Shown piece by piece: positions 23,939-31,672 of a stretch of DNA of 35,204 nucleotides. Position numbers and translations under genes: made by a program. Source of the stretch: a virus; the IMG/VR virus record IMGVR_UViG_3300036828_000399, positions 1 through 35,204 of that record. One strand, 5' to 3'. Position 1 is the first letter of the stretch. Every line of letters starts with the position of its first letter. Under the pieces are notes generated by a model. The model was not told the origin of the DNA and did no database searches. It saw only the letters and a list, made by a program, of their open reading frames with translations.

Positions 23939-25413
23939 TGTCTAAATGAATCTCCTTGTAAGGTTGATGAGACATTAATCTTGCGTCGAAGCACTTGGAT
24001 TAACTTTTCATCAACTGTGCCCTTGGCTCGTAAATCAATATACGTGACGCTTTTGGTTTGGCCAATCCGGTGTGCTCTGTCTTCACTTTGTTGTCTGTCT
24101 TCATTATCAAATGAATTAGCGTAATATATGACTAAATTACAGCTAGTCCAAGTATTCCCAAACTTACCCACACTTTGATTGCTCACAATAAATCTACATT
24201 TATCATCGTTCTGTATTCGACTTCTGGCTATTAGCCTTTCCTCTAGCCTTGTTTCACCCCAAAAGCAGACTGTACTATCCTCACCAAACTCCTCTAATAA
24301 CTTAGTCGCGATTTTGCGTAAAGCTTGAGGGTATGGTGCCCATATTATAGCTTTACCGGCGTGTCTGTGCAATATTTCAATTACGGCAGAAGTACGGTTT
24401 TCTGGAATATTGAATAGTGTTCTGTCTTCTTGTCGAACATGACCGCATACGATATGCTGTAATTTTCCTAATTGATCAAGCTTCATAGTTGCTGTCGTAT
24501 AAACACCTTCATCAAGTTTAGCGACAGCTATATCACGCATATCCCGGTAAACCTCTTCTTGTTCCTTGGTTAGCTCAACATCCCAAAATGAATAGACCTT
24601 TGGCAATAGATCAAGTACTTCATCTTTAGTGACGCGATAGCTGCGTGACATTATCAACCGGTTAAGCTCTTCTAGGTTGCGATAGCTTACAACAACTGAT
24701 GTTGCGCGTAATTTCTTACCCTCCAATTGGTCCTTGATTCGAATATTTGTAGGTCTAAAATCTATTTTCTCCATTACAGCATAACGATTCTTAAATCCCC
24801 AGTAAGATCGTTGACCAATAATAGTCCAATCTAAAAACCAGTATTGTGAGAATAGGTCTAAAGGTGACTCTGGTGCCACCAGACCGCTTAGTATACGTCG
24901 GATTCTTAACATGGGTTTTAATGCATCTAGTATGAATTTAGTTCTTTGGGCATCTTCATGAGCTATGGTGGTAGACTCATCTACAACACCTATGACTCTA
25001 CGATTGGTGATAAATTCTAGTAGGTACTTTCGTGCAGGTCCTGGGCGATTAAGTGCTTCAATATTCATAGTGAGAAACCGTGGTCCTTTTGTGTAAAGTA
25101 GATTTTCTGAAGCTTTTCGTTGTGCAGCTAAACCTGAGGTAATCCATGGTGCTACATGGATTTTGGTTTTCCAAGATTCAGGTACCCACTTATCTAATTC
25201 CCCTGGTTCATCTTCAGTACCAATCCAATTCAAATAACATCCTTTAGGTGCTAGTATTACAAGATCATCTACGAGCCCCATTTCAACCCGGCTCAACCAA
25301 TCCTCAATAATCGGACGTGACTTCCCAGTGCCTTGCTCCATTAGCAGGGCATAGACCTCATTTTTACCTAGAAGATCTAAAGCTGTCGCTTGGTGTTGGT
25401 ACCTGGGGAGCAT
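23926..25413 (-). CDS. SNF2-type DEAD/H superfamily 2 helicase
   Basis: A 495-residue ATPase. A Q-motif-like start (PRYQHQATALDLL) is followed by Walker A EQGTGKS (26-32), LVILAPKGCYLNW, and a Walker B variant VVDEST (143-148) in place of DEAH. The second RecA-like half has KAIIWAPYPQALRKIATKL, CRFIVSNQSVGKFGNTWTS and the SNF2 motif VI EDRAHRIGQTKSVTYIDL. Enzymes of this type use ATP to move along or remodel duplex DNA, here probably in replication or recombination. AAGGAT lies before the ATG. It ends within the small gene at 23938 and follows a 58-residue gene after 1 base. Confidence 0.85.
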   Translation of the reverse strand: MLPRYQHQATALDLLGKNEVYALLMEQGTGKSRPIIEDWLSRVEMGLVDDLVILAPKGCYLNWIGTEDEPGELDKWVPESWKTKIHVAPWITSGLAAQRKASENLLYTKGPRFLTMNIEALNRPGPARKYLLEFITNRRVIGVVDESTTIAHEDAQRTKFILDALKPMLRIRRILSGLVAPESPLDLFSQYWFLDWTIIGQRSYWGFKNRYAVMEKIDFRPTNIRIKDQLEGKKLRATSVVVSYRNLEELNRLIMSRSYRVTKDEVLDLLPKVYSFWDVELTKEQEEVYRDMRDIAVAKLDEGVYTTATMKLDQLGKLQHIVCGHVRQEDRTLFNIPENRTSAVIEILHRHAGKAIIWAPYPQALRKIATKLLEEFGEDSTVCFWGETRLEERLIARSRIQNDDKCRFIVSNQSVGKFGNTWTSCNLVIYYANSFDNEDRQQSEDRAHRIGQTKSVTYIDLRAKGTVDEKLIQVLRRKINVSSTLQGDSFRQWLV

Positions 25414-25414
25414 C

Positions 25415-25591
25415 TTAGCGATCCTTTAAACTGCGCGCAAAAAGTTCTAGCTCTAACCGAGCTAGATACTCCGCGCGCCACCGTGGCCATTTTCTTCGTA
25501 TCAAGTTAATACAGTTAATGATGTGGCGTGTTTCCATCTGGCTTACCGGGATGGCTCTGCCATCCCTGCAGACCCATATTTGATCATACAT
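25415..25591 (-). CDS. Small basic protein of 58 residues
   Basis: This short frame fills the gap between the zinc-ribbon gene and the helicase. Its ATG overlaps the zinc-ribbon stop by 8 bases, AAGGAA lies 5 bases before it, and its stop lies 1 base before the helicase ATG. The product runs MYDQIWVCRDGRAIPVSQME, then HIINCINLIRRKW, then WRAEYLARLELELFAR. Small proteins with a W-V-x-R-D-G-R-x-I-P-V start occur near phage replication genes, which supports a real gene. Function unknown. Confidence 0.6.
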   Translation of the reverse strand: MYDQIWVCRDGRAIPVSQMETRHIINCINLIRRKWPRWRAEYLARLELELFARSLKDR

Positions 25592-25787
25592 CAGTTTCCT
25601 TGTTGATGATTGTTAACCAAGCATCCCTGGCTTCTGGCACCAGCCCCTCAAACTTTAACTTGAGGAAAATGTGTTGACCACACTCAGGGCAATAATTCGG
25701 TAGACGTGGGTTCACCCAGCAGAGCAATGTTGAACAGCACGGTGTTTGAATAAGTCTGAATGGTACAAACTGATTCTCTGTAGGCAT
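25584..25787 (-). CDS. Small zinc-ribbon protein
   Basis: A 67-residue protein with GGAGG 5 bases before its ATG; that site lies in the end of the upstream gene. CC (17-18), a later C and a YCPECGQ knuckle (about 32-38) form a likely zinc-binding ribbon. The C-terminus (LVPEARDAWLTIINKE) is helical. Zinc ribbons of this size usually bind nucleic acid or partner proteins. It is part of the compact operon with the helicase. Confidence 0.6.
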   Translation of the reverse strand: MPTENQFVPFRLIQTPCCSTLLCWVNPRLPNYCPECGQHIFLKLKFEGLVPEARDAWLTIINKETDV

Positions 25788-25788
25788 A

Positions 25789-26067
25789 CTACCTCCGCAG
25801 CTTCTTTAGATCAAGTGTGGTTTCACCACAAGCCAGAAGCACAGCGGCAACAGTTGAAAACTGTGGCCGTCGTGTCTTTTTGTTATACCAGGAGTAAAGG
25901 GTGCCCGGTGAAACTCCGCTGTCTTTTGCGATTTTGCTGGGTCCACCATTCGCAAACACTTTGGTTCTAGTGTAGTCTATGATTGGATCCTTGTCGATGA
26001 AATTGTATGATTTGTAAACCTTGAGGGTGCGTGATGGTTTCTTAGTGCGTGACAGCATAGCTACCAT
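25789..26067 (-). CDS. Small Cro/CI-like helix-turn-helix protein
   Basis: A 92-residue basic protein; starts at 26067 or 26058 are possible. KVFANGGPSKIAKDSGVSPG leads into TLYSWYNKKTRRPQFSTVAAVL. Together they form a helix-turn-helix with the A-x-x-S-G-V-S-x-x-T-L-Y-x-W pattern of phage repressors, followed by helices. It overlaps the previous gene by 26 bases. A regulatory role in early transcription is inferred. Confidence 0.6.
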   Translation of the reverse strand: MVAMLSRTKKPSRTLKVYKSYNFIDKDPIIDYTRTKVFANGGPSKIAKDSGVSPGTLYSWYNKKTRRPQFSTVAAVLLACGETTLDLKKLRR

Positions 26068-26395
26068 CCTTCTGTTTTGTAAGCAACCCTCTCCTCACCA
26101 ACCCATAAAATCCTGAGCCCACTGCTCGTGGTTTAAATCTTCTTTTTAAGGTATTGATAGCCTCGATTTGTGACATATGCTGCTTTGCCATAACTTTAAG
26201 GATAGCTTCTGCCGCAGAACCTTTCCCTGGTGTGTACTCCCCATTTGGTATTGGTTTCCTACCGGTTTTCTTACTGGCTGCACCAGCTTCGACCAGTTTA
26301 TCGTAACCGATCATCTGAGCATACTCAGGTAGATCCTCTACAAAGAACCCCATCTTTCTGACAGGTATCCGTACCTTAACATCTATGTATTTCAT
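26042..26395 (-). CDS. Hypothetical protein with winged-helix-like C-terminus
   Basis: A 117-residue protein with AAAGGAG 8 bases before its ATG and a candidate promoter just upstream. The middle is basic (KKTGRKPIPNGEYTPGKGS). The second half (AEAILKVMAKQHMSQIEAIN, then GSGFYGLVRRGLLTKQKDGS) has the helix-helix-wing pattern of a small DNA-binding domain. I do not recognise a family. It is the first gene of the transcript that includes the helicase. Confidence 0.55.
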   Translation of the reverse strand: MKYIDVKVRIPVRKMGFFVEDLPEYAQMIGYDKLVEAGAASKKTGRKPIPNGEYTPGKGSAAEAILKVMAKQHMSQIEAINTLKRRFKPRAVGSGFYGLVRRGLLTKQKDGSYAVTH

Positions 26396-26425
26396 GCGTA
26401 ATACTCCTTTAACCGCCCGTAAAGC

Positions 26426-26454
26426 ATTTTACCACTTAACAAGTTGATATGCAA
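26426..26454 (-). promoter_or_regulatory. Candidate promoter TTGCAT-17-TAAAAT
   Basis: On the - strand the boxes lie about 31 bases before the ATG at 26395. The -10 box matches 5 of 6 bases; the -35 box only 3, although it shares TTGC with the candidate promoters at 28258 and 30864. Confidence 0.35.
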
Positions 26455-26460
26455 CTTCAT

Positions 26461-26889
26461 TTAAAATATCAATCTTAGATTTAAAATCTCTTCAAGCTGT
26501 GAGTAATTCCATTCCCCAGGCCCATTAGACCATTTCATAGCGTAAGTCGCTTGCAGTCCTTCATTTACTAATGTTATAACTTGATCCCCTTTCATTAACC
26601 AAAGTTCATCCACTCCTGCAAATTTTTGGGCTGTAGGAATACGGCGCACAGCGATCCATACGTTGCCGCCATATCGGCTACGTTGATATATCCATGCAGG
26701 TTGAAAGGTTTGAAAAGCTACATAGAATGCAGTGGTACGTTTGAATTCTATCCAGCCTTGCACACCTGAAGGTGTACAAAATTCAGAGTCAGGGACACCG
26801 CTGGCCGTACCAGCAGTTTCTACACTTGTCCACTGAAAATGTGGGAGTTTATTACGGAATAGTGATCTTAGACCACCATCTTTTACCAT
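26461..26889 (-). CDS. PD-(D/E)XK nuclease (VRR-NUC or resolvase-like)
   Basis: A 142-residue protein with the nuclease core TSVETAGTASGVPDSEFC and GWIEFKRT: P33-D34 followed by E48-F-K50, matching the PD-x(n)-(D/E)-x-K active site. This fold covers Holliday-junction resolvases, VRR-NUC domains and phage nucleases. LWLMKGDQVITLVNEGL closes the domain. It overlaps the exonuclease gene by 7 bases, so both belong to one transcript. It probably trims or resolves DNA branches during phage replication. Confidence 0.8.
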   Translation of the reverse strand: MVKDGGLRSLFRNKLPHFQWTSVETAGTASGVPDSEFCTPSGVQGWIEFKRTTAFYVAFQTFQPAWIYQRSRYGGNVWIAVRRIPTAQKFAGVDELWLMKGDQVITLVNEGLQATYAMKWSNGPGEWNYSQLEEILNLRLIF

Positions 26890-27587
26890 GGCTTGCTTAT
26901 GGAATCTATTGTGTGTTTAACATCTTCATCTTGTGTATTATTTCTAAGCCACATTAGATAATCCATTGGGATATTCTTAAACTCTTGGCCTTTATGCTTC
27001 CCAAATCCTATCGTCTTTAGTCTAACCGGTTGGTTTGATAGCCTCAGCAATTGTTCTGGTGTGTGATTTTCTAGCATCCTCAACAATATGCTAGTCGTAG
27101 TAGCTACATCATATAGAGCTTGATGTGGGTGTCTGTTTTGAACTTCTGGTGTGATCTTATAAATATCTACTTCTAACCAATAGCGTAGAACCTGATTACT
27201 GTATCCCGCAGCTTTCGGCCAAATGTGTCGAGCTGACTTTAGTGTACAAATCCAAGGATTAGAGATGCCTGGAAAGAACTTAGAGTCAAACGCAGCATTG
27301 TGAGCAACCATCAAAGTAGTAGGTTCAATACGATCAAATAAATATTGGAATGCTTCTACCTGTGGTAGAGCTCCATTCTCTATCAATAGCTTCTGTGGAG
27401 GAATATGGTGAACAGCTTGTGCCTGTGGAGCGACCTCACCGGTAAAGTGGATATAGAAATCTTTTGTAAGTGTTGATTTCCAACCCTCACTGGTTAGTTC
27501 AACTTCAGCCCACGCTAGTTCTAGAACTTCAGCCCCCTTTGCAGGATCGAGGTCTGAAGTTTCCGTATCCAAAACGATCAGTTTCAT
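26883..27587 (-). CDS. DnaQ-like 3'-5' exonuclease with C-terminal DUF3820-like domain
   Basis: I prefer the ATG at 27587 (MKLIVLDTETSDL); an in-frame GTG at 27596 is also possible, and no clear Shine-Dalgarno decides. The 234-residue product has the DEDDh exonuclease motifs: VLDTETSDL, VAHNAAFD and HPHQALYDVATT, the H-x4-D of the last motif being the DEDDh signature. A C-terminal part (LKTIGFGKHKGQEFKNIP, then YLMWLRNN) resembles the small domain found after some phage exonucleases (DUF3820-like). It probably proofreads or degrades ends in replication. A terminator lies directly in front, so expression may need read-through. Confidence 0.8.
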   Translation of the reverse strand: MKLIVLDTETSDLDPAKGAEVLELAWAEVELTSEGWKSTLTKDFYIHFTGEVAPQAQAVHHIPPQKLLIENGALPQVEAFQYLFDRIEPTTLMVAHNAAFDSKFFPGISNPWICTLKSARHIWPKAAGYSNQVLRYWLEVDIYKITPEVQNRHPHQALYDVATTTSILLRMLENHTPEQLLRLSNQPVRLKTIGFGKHKGQEFKNIPMDYLMWLRNNTQDEDVKHTIDSISKPW

Positions 27588-27599
27588 GGTGATCACATG

Positions 27600-27635
27600 A
27601 AAAAAGACCCCGTTAACCTCACCGGTTAACGGGGT
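27600..27635 (-). terminator. Intrinsic terminator before the exonuclease gene
   Basis: CCCCGTTAACC (608-618 of the 27 kb block) pairs with GGTTAACGGGG across a 5-base loop, giving an 11-bp stem. On the - strand TCTTTTTT follows. It ends the transcript of the Ala/Pro-rich gene and lies only a few bases before the exonuclease start. Confidence 0.85.
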
Positions 27636-27649
27636 TCTGTTCAGATGAC

Positions 27650-28225
27650 TCAGGCGGCGTGCGGCGGTTCCGGCGCAGCTTCTGCGGCTGGTTCAGCCTT
27701 GGCCTTTGCCTTCTTTTCCTTTGGAGGCGGAGGCGGAGGGATTGGAACAACTTCTGGCCCGATATTGATCAGCTTGCGATTTGGGTCAGTGTCCCACCGC
27801 AGGTCACCATAAACCTGACCGACAGTGCGCTTGAATGGCTCAGCGGCCATTTTGTCGATGTATTCCTTGACAGTCATGCCGGTCACGTATTCGTCATACC
27901 GTTTGCCAGACTCACGAATCTTGGCTTTCGGCCTGAGAACGGTAATGACATGAGTTTCGTCGAACTTGGGAAGGCGTGGTCGAGGAACGCCAGTCTTCGT
28001 CTTTTTCTTTTTCTCTTCACCCTCAGTTTGGCCATTGGTTGGAGCAGCCGCAGCAGGAGCAGCCGCAACAGGAGCAACGGCAGCAGCAGGAGCAGCCGTA
28101 GCAGGAGCAGCCGCAGCAGGAGCAGCCGCAGGAGGGGTCGGCTTGTGGACTGTCCCAGGAGCAGCAGGATTTGCAGCAGCAGGAGCAGCAGGCTTCGGAG
28201 GAGTTTGAGCGGTAGGTGCAACCAT
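27650..28225 (-). CDS. Ala/Pro-rich protein with basic domain
   Basis: A 191-residue protein with GGGAG 9 bases before its ATG. Residues 1-70 are alanine and proline repeats (APAAAAPATAAPAAAV). Residues about 70-155 form a folded part (KKKKTKTGVPRPRLPKFDE, HVITVLRPKAKIRESGK, YDEYVTGMTVKEYIDKM, RTVGQVYGDLRWDTDPNR). A proline run and a KEKKAKAKAEPAAEAA tail follow. Low-complexity basic and alanine-rich ends suggest nucleic-acid binding or a flexible scaffold. Its own promoter and terminator suggest that it is made in quantity. I do not recognise a family. Confidence 0.65.
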   Translation of the reverse strand: MVAPTAQTPPKPAAPAAANPAAPGTVHKPTPPAAAPAAAAPATAAPAAAVAPVAAAPAAAAPTNGQTEGEEKKKKTKTGVPRPRLPKFDETHVITVLRPKAKIRESGKRYDEYVTGMTVKEYIDKMAAEPFKRTVGQVYGDLRWDTDPNRKLINIGPEVVPIPPPPPPKEKKAKAKAEPAAEAAPEPPHAA

Positions 28226-28257
28226 GATTTATCTCCCTAATTTCTGACTACAATGTT

Positions 28258-28286
28258 ATGCTAGCATATGGACGGAGGTAATGCAA
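28258..28286 (-). promoter_or_regulatory. Candidate extended -10 promoter for the Ala/Pro-rich gene
   Basis: The - strand reads TTGCAT, 17 bases ending TATGC, then TAGCAT. The same TATGC precedes the -10 box of the promoter at 30864. The rest of the 110-base gap to the polymerase gene is AT-rich, with no other element I can name. Confidence 0.4.
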
Positions 28287-28335
28287 CCCTAAATTGACAA
28301 AATAATTTTTCTTTTTTAGGGCTTCTTGTAAAATA

Positions 28336-30330
28336 TTATTTTTCTAATTGGCCCCATGATTTACCTATCTTCGTATCTGTTAACATTGGGATAGTGATAG
28401 ATGGTATTGCATGTTCCATAATTTCTGCACAAGCTTTAGCCTGAGCAGGATTGCTTAGGCTAAAGCATAGTTCATCATGAATCTGTAGTAACGGTTGATA
28501 TCCAGCATTGTAAACATCAACCATTGCTTTCTTAATCTGTCGTGCAGCACTGCCCTGAATCATTCTATTAAATGATTTGTGTGTAAATGATTTACGAAGA
28601 TTGCTGTTGTACCATGGATGCTTTGGATTTCTAATACGCTGCAATGCTTCTTCATGTGGGCATGAGTATGTTTCTATTATTTCGTCTGGGTATTGTTCTT
28701 TGTACCTGGATACATCCATATTTCGATATTCTGTAGGCTCAAATAAATTGAAATGACTTCGTGCTCCATCGATTAACTCGATATATCCTTCACGATTTGC
28801 CATCCATTGGTATTCATTGTAAGCTTGACGCACAAATGGCAATCGTGCATTATACTGATTCAATATAGTTTCAGATTCAGTTTCACTCAAACCAGTCATA
28901 AGGGCAAATTTCTTTACGCCCGCTCCATAACTGACTGCGAAGTTAACATCCTTGGCTCGTTTCCGTGGTAGGCGAGTTATGGATGCAACATAGTCATGAA
29001 AGTCAGTGTTAGGATCTGTACGGTACATATCACCAGCTTGTCTTGCGCCTCTGGCTCGCAGCTTTTCTGCCACATAAACGATGAGCCTATACTCTTGTTG
29101 CCGGTAATCAATGCTACACCAGTCTTCACCATCTTCTGGCTCAAAGCAAGATCGGATAAGTGGTGCCCATTCACTGTCTCTGCTAGGCATTTGTTGAAGT
29201 GGAGGGTCTGAATAGCTGAACCTGTGGCTACGCGCCCCACCGCTTTCACTTCTGAATTGATTAACTGTAGGATAGACACGACCTTTGTGAGCATAATCAC
29301 ATATGTAGCCTTTAAGAAACTTTTCTGCTAACTCTGTCTCATGTTTAATTTGGTGGACTAGGCGTGGAAACGGGTGCTGATGATTGGCCATAATCTCTTT
29401 ACTAAAACTTGGGTGATCTAGTGAAGTTCTGAAAATTTTTATTCCACGCTTTTGAAATTGCTCAGATAGCCATTTATTTTGACGAATTTCTTTAATCGTG
29501 ACCCTACTCCCAATTTCTTTACTCAGTTGAAATAACTTATCTTCACAATTTGTGAATATAGATTTTGCTACGCTATTGGCTCGTTCGACATTAACTTTCA
29601 CACCACGTTGTTTCATCAACAATGTGATGGGCATTAGATCTCGTTCAATTTGATATGCTGGATCTAAATATTCAGCAGTCAATTGTGGTCGCATTTTTTG
29701 AGCTAATCCTAATGTGCTTCTTGCATCCTGTTCAGCATACGGCCCTACATACTTCCCCGGTATACGCCACAGACCTCCTTTACCTTTGGCTTGGTATACG
29801 ACTCCTGCAAGCTCCAGTAATGATTCGTCTTTACCGGGAAGACCTTGCCACTTGCAGAGATTGTCTAGGGAAAATGAAAACAAGTTTTCATTCACCATGG
29901 CTGCCATTGCACCAGTATCATCTAATAGTCTAGGTGGCTTGATATTGAATACAGCTTCAATCCATCCCCAATCATATTGGAAGTTATGGAATATGAATCT
30001 AGTTTGATTCTGTGCAGTTGTTGCTTTGAGCCACCGCTGTACAAGATTAGAATCAAAACACTTTGTTTCGGGGTGCCGTATTGGGATGTAAATCGCATTA
30101 TCACGCCATGCTACAGATATCCCACAGATGTAACCGGTGCTGGGGTTAGCTCGTTCATATTGATAAAAGCCAGGACCACGATCATTTGCTAAAGAATCAT
30201 CACGTGTTTCAGTATCAATGGCAACTTCAGTCTCATTACTTAGATCAGGTAATTCTGTAGGCATTACCCATGCACTATCTGGTGTGAACATAGGAATTTG
30301 GTCTGGTGATGGTTTGCCCTTACTGATCAT
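28336..30330 (-). CDS. DNA polymerase, family A, with 3'-5' exonuclease domain
   Basis: A 664-residue polymerase with no 5' nuclease domain, like T7 polymerase. The exonuclease motifs are VAIDTETRD (D39, E41), IFHNFQYDWG and YAEQDARSTLG (Y198, D202), so proofreading looks intact. Polymerase motif A is CSIDYRQQEYRL with D408, motif B is KRAKDVNFAVSYGAG (about 456-470), and motif C is QIHDELCFS with H618-D619-E620. It synthesises phage DNA. Upstream is an intrinsic terminator 12 bases away, so its mRNA must arise by read-through or processing; GGAA about 9 bases before the ATG is a weak ribosome binding site. Confidence 0.95.
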   Translation of the reverse strand: MISKGKPSPDQIPMFTPDSAWVMPTELPDLSNETEVAIDTETRDDSLANDRGPGFYQYERANPSTGYICGISVAWRDNAIYIPIRHPETKCFDSNLVQRWLKATTAQNQTRFIFHNFQYDWGWIEAVFNIKPPRLLDDTGAMAAMVNENLFSFSLDNLCKWQGLPGKDESLLELAGVVYQAKGKGGLWRIPGKYVGPYAEQDARSTLGLAQKMRPQLTAEYLDPAYQIERDLMPITLLMKQRGVKVNVERANSVAKSIFTNCEDKLFQLSKEIGSRVTIKEIRQNKWLSEQFQKRGIKIFRTSLDHPSFSKEIMANHQHPFPRLVHQIKHETELAEKFLKGYICDYAHKGRVYPTVNQFRSESGGARSHRFSYSDPPLQQMPSRDSEWAPLIRSCFEPEDGEDWCSIDYRQQEYRLIVYVAEKLRARGARQAGDMYRTDPNTDFHDYVASITRLPRKRAKDVNFAVSYGAGVKKFALMTGLSETESETILNQYNARLPFVRQAYNEYQWMANREGYIELIDGARSHFNLFEPTEYRNMDVSRYKEQYPDEIIETYSCPHEEALQRIRNPKHPWYNSNLRKSFTHKSFNRMIQGSAARQIKKAMVDVYNAGYQPLLQIHDELCFSLSNPAQAKACAEIMEHAIPSITIPMLTDTKIGKSWGQLEK

Positions 30331-30341
30331 ACTGGTATTCC

Positions 30342-30389
30342 AAAAAAGGGGACCTCGGGGAAGTTTCCGGGGAGGAAACCCGAGGTCCC
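30342..30389 (-). terminator. Intrinsic terminator before the polymerase gene
   Basis: GGGACCTCGGG and CCCGAGGTCCC form a perfect 11-bp stem enclosing a smaller TTTCC/GGAAA hairpin. Six T follow on the - strand. It lies between the small gene at 30827 and the polymerase start at 30330 with no room for a promoter between. Confidence 0.85.
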
Positions 30390-30440
30390 AGTAAAACCGG
30401 GAGGAGGGTAGCTAAATGAGCTCCCGGCTATGTCATAAAC

Positions 30441-30827
30441 TTATTCATCCCGGTCGGCGATGTTCTCGATGCGGTCGGCCATCATTCCATTGGTGATTCG
30501 GCCACCACAGTCGCAACTAAATTCATGGAGCTCATGCTGGTCGATATCCATGAACTTCATGATTTCGGGGATTTTTGCCCCGGACCCCAGCCCTTCGGCC
30601 TGGAACACTGGGTCCCTTGCAGCCATGCCGAAGGCGGTATACTGTGCGTTGATATCGATCAACGCCAACTGAACCTGAGACAAGTGTTCTATGTTGTGGA
30701 AGATAAAGAAGTTATGTTGCCTCTCAGCTCTAACCAGGTTCGCCCAGTGCAGCAGCTTCTGCTTGCGAGTCATCGGCTCTTTAATGGGTACGGCCGATAC
30801 GAGTTCTTGCTCGGTTACCAGTTTCAT
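30441..30827 (-). CDS. Conserved phage protein with HEFSCDCGG motif
   Basis: I chose the ATG at 30827 with AAGGAG 8 bases upstream; the longer frame starts inside the operator region. The 128-residue product begins with a helical part (LVTEQELVSAVPIKEPM, then LLHWANLVRAERQHNFF). It ends HELHEFSCDCGGRITNGMM, where two cysteines and histidines could bind a metal. Its promoter is the strongest-looking in this part and a terminator follows, so it is transcribed as a unit. Function unknown. Confidence 0.65.
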   Translation of the reverse strand: MKLVTEQELVSAVPIKEPMTRKQKLLHWANLVRAERQHNFFIFHNIEHLSQVQLALIDINAQYTAFGMAARDPVFQAEGLGSGAKIPEIMKFMDIDQHELHEFSCDCGGRITNGMMADRIENIADRDE

Positions 30828-30845
30828 TATATTACTCCTTCCTGG

Positions 30846-30857
30846 GTTGGTACCAAC
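30846..30857. promoter_or_regulatory. Operator-like palindrome GTTGGTACCAAC
   Basis: A perfect 12-bp palindrome at about the transcription start of the promoter at 30864. A repressor binding here would block initiation; alternatively it folds in the mRNA leader. Confidence 0.35.
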
Positions 30858-30863
30858 AGACAT

Positions 30864-30892
30864 AGTATAGCATAATTGTGGTTGAACCGCAA
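30864..30892 (-). promoter_or_regulatory. Extended -10 promoter TTGCGG-17-TATACT
   Basis: The - strand reads TTGCGG, 17 bases ending TATGC, then TATACT (5 of 6). The transcript would start just before a perfect 12-bp palindrome GTTGGTACCAAC (30846-30857), placed like a repressor operator, and reach AAGGAG and the ATG at 30827. Confidence 0.6.
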
Positions 30893-30898
30893 TATGCT

Positions 30899-31096
30899 TT
30901 ACGCTTCTTCTTTTAGTTCCAGGTATCCTAGTTCCATATACCGGATATCAGCACCGTTCAATATGCTGACGGCCCTGAAGGCTTTCTTGATATCTGGCAC
31001 TGTACAGATCTTATTGAACTGACAGTACAACTCCCGGCCCATCACCCATTGTCCGATGGAATAGGAACCATCCTCCCTGCGCATGAACGTATGCAT
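30899..31096 (-). CDS. Small hypothetical protein of 65 residues
   Basis: AAGGAAAAG lies before the ATG, which overlaps the stop of the zinc-ribbon gene (TAATG). The product starts MHTFMRREDGSYSIGQWVMG, then VPDIKKAFRAVSILNGAD and ends GYLELKEEA. It looks like a single alpha/beta domain. I recognise no family. It is the last gene of the run that starts at the tas locus; a new promoter begins 20 bases later. Confidence 0.55.
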   Translation of the reverse strand: MHTFMRREDGSYSIGQWVMGRELYCQFNKICTVPDIKKAFRAVSILNGADIRYMELGYLELKEEA

Positions 31097-31302
31097 TAGG
31101 CTTTTCCTTCGGTTTGTATGTACTTTTCATCCCTGTGTATCTTTTCTGCCCAGCCCGCTTCTGGTGTGATGTTGTATCCTTGTCCACAGGTTCCGCAAAA
31201 GATATTGACACACAGGCCTCCCCTTGGGCCTTCGTACCAAATAGGAGGCCTGTGCTTGCACTCAGGGCAGTGGACTTTTAGCTCTGCGTAGAGCTCACGC
31301 AC
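31096..31302 (-). CDS. Small zinc-ribbon protein, GTG start
   Basis: The open frame reaches back to 31467, but its first 55 residues are a shadow of the upstream gene in another frame. A GTG at 31302 overlaps the upstream stop and starts a 68-residue product: an initial ELYAELKVHCPECKHRPP, then FCGTCGQGYN. CPEC and CGTC form a four-cysteine zinc ribbon. The end (AEKIHRDEKYIQTEGKA) is charged. Start choice is supported by the overlap and GAGG upstream. It probably binds nucleic acid or a partner protein. Confidence 0.6.
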   Translation of the reverse strand: MRELYAELKVHCPECKHRPPIWYEGPRGGLCVNIFCGTCGQGYNITPEAGWAEKIHRDEKYIQTEGKA

Positions 31303-31672
31303 TGGTTGCTGCCTCGGGGTGCGGCGGCTCAGGTGCAGGCTCAGGTGCCGGTTCCTCCTTTGGTGCCGGTTCCGACCCAGGCTGCTCCCCACCATTGGTC
31401 GCAAGCTTGGGCGGAGTCTCCAGTCCCAGGTCTGGTAGCTTGTACATCCCCTCCTTGATGTCCACAATTTGTGGGGTCACTGAGATATGCTTCATTGTTT
31501 CCCCATCTGGGACCGCTATCATCTTGCGGTTTTGTTCCTCCAGTGCAGACTTATACCATCTTGCTCTGGCCAGTGCCCAGGCGTGTTCGATACTGTCAGC
31601 CTCGATAGGTTCGACCATGCGTGTTCGCACTTCACCGGGTATCATTTCCATGATAATGGTAAAGGTAGTCAT
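31295..31672 (-). CDS. Hypothetical protein with Pro/Glu/Ala tail
   Basis: A 125-residue protein with GGAGG before its ATG, which overlaps the previous stop (ATGA). Residues 1-75 form an alpha/beta part (TTFTIIMEMIPGEVRTRMVE, SIEHAWALARARWYKSAL, NRKMIAVPDGE). From about 90 on it is low complexity (APKEEPAPEPAPEPPHPEA), similar in style to the tail of the protein at 27650. Function unknown. It sits in a row of overlapping small genes. Confidence 0.6.
   Translation of the reverse strand: MTTFTIIMEMIPGEVRTRMVEPIEADSIEHAWALARARWYKSALEEQNRKMIAVPDGETMKHISVTPQIVDIKEGMYKLPDLGLETPPKLATNGGEQPGSEPAPKEEPAPEPAPEPPHPEAATSA

Noticed and set aside
27659-28240. + strand frames over the Ala/Pro-rich gene
   Set aside because: These are low-complexity shadows without ribosome binding sites, opposite to a gene with a promoter and terminator.
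31303-31467. N-terminal extension of the zinc-ribbon gene
   Set aside because: It is Arg/Ser-rich and lies fully inside the upstream gene; the GTG at 31302 with stop-start overlap is the better start.
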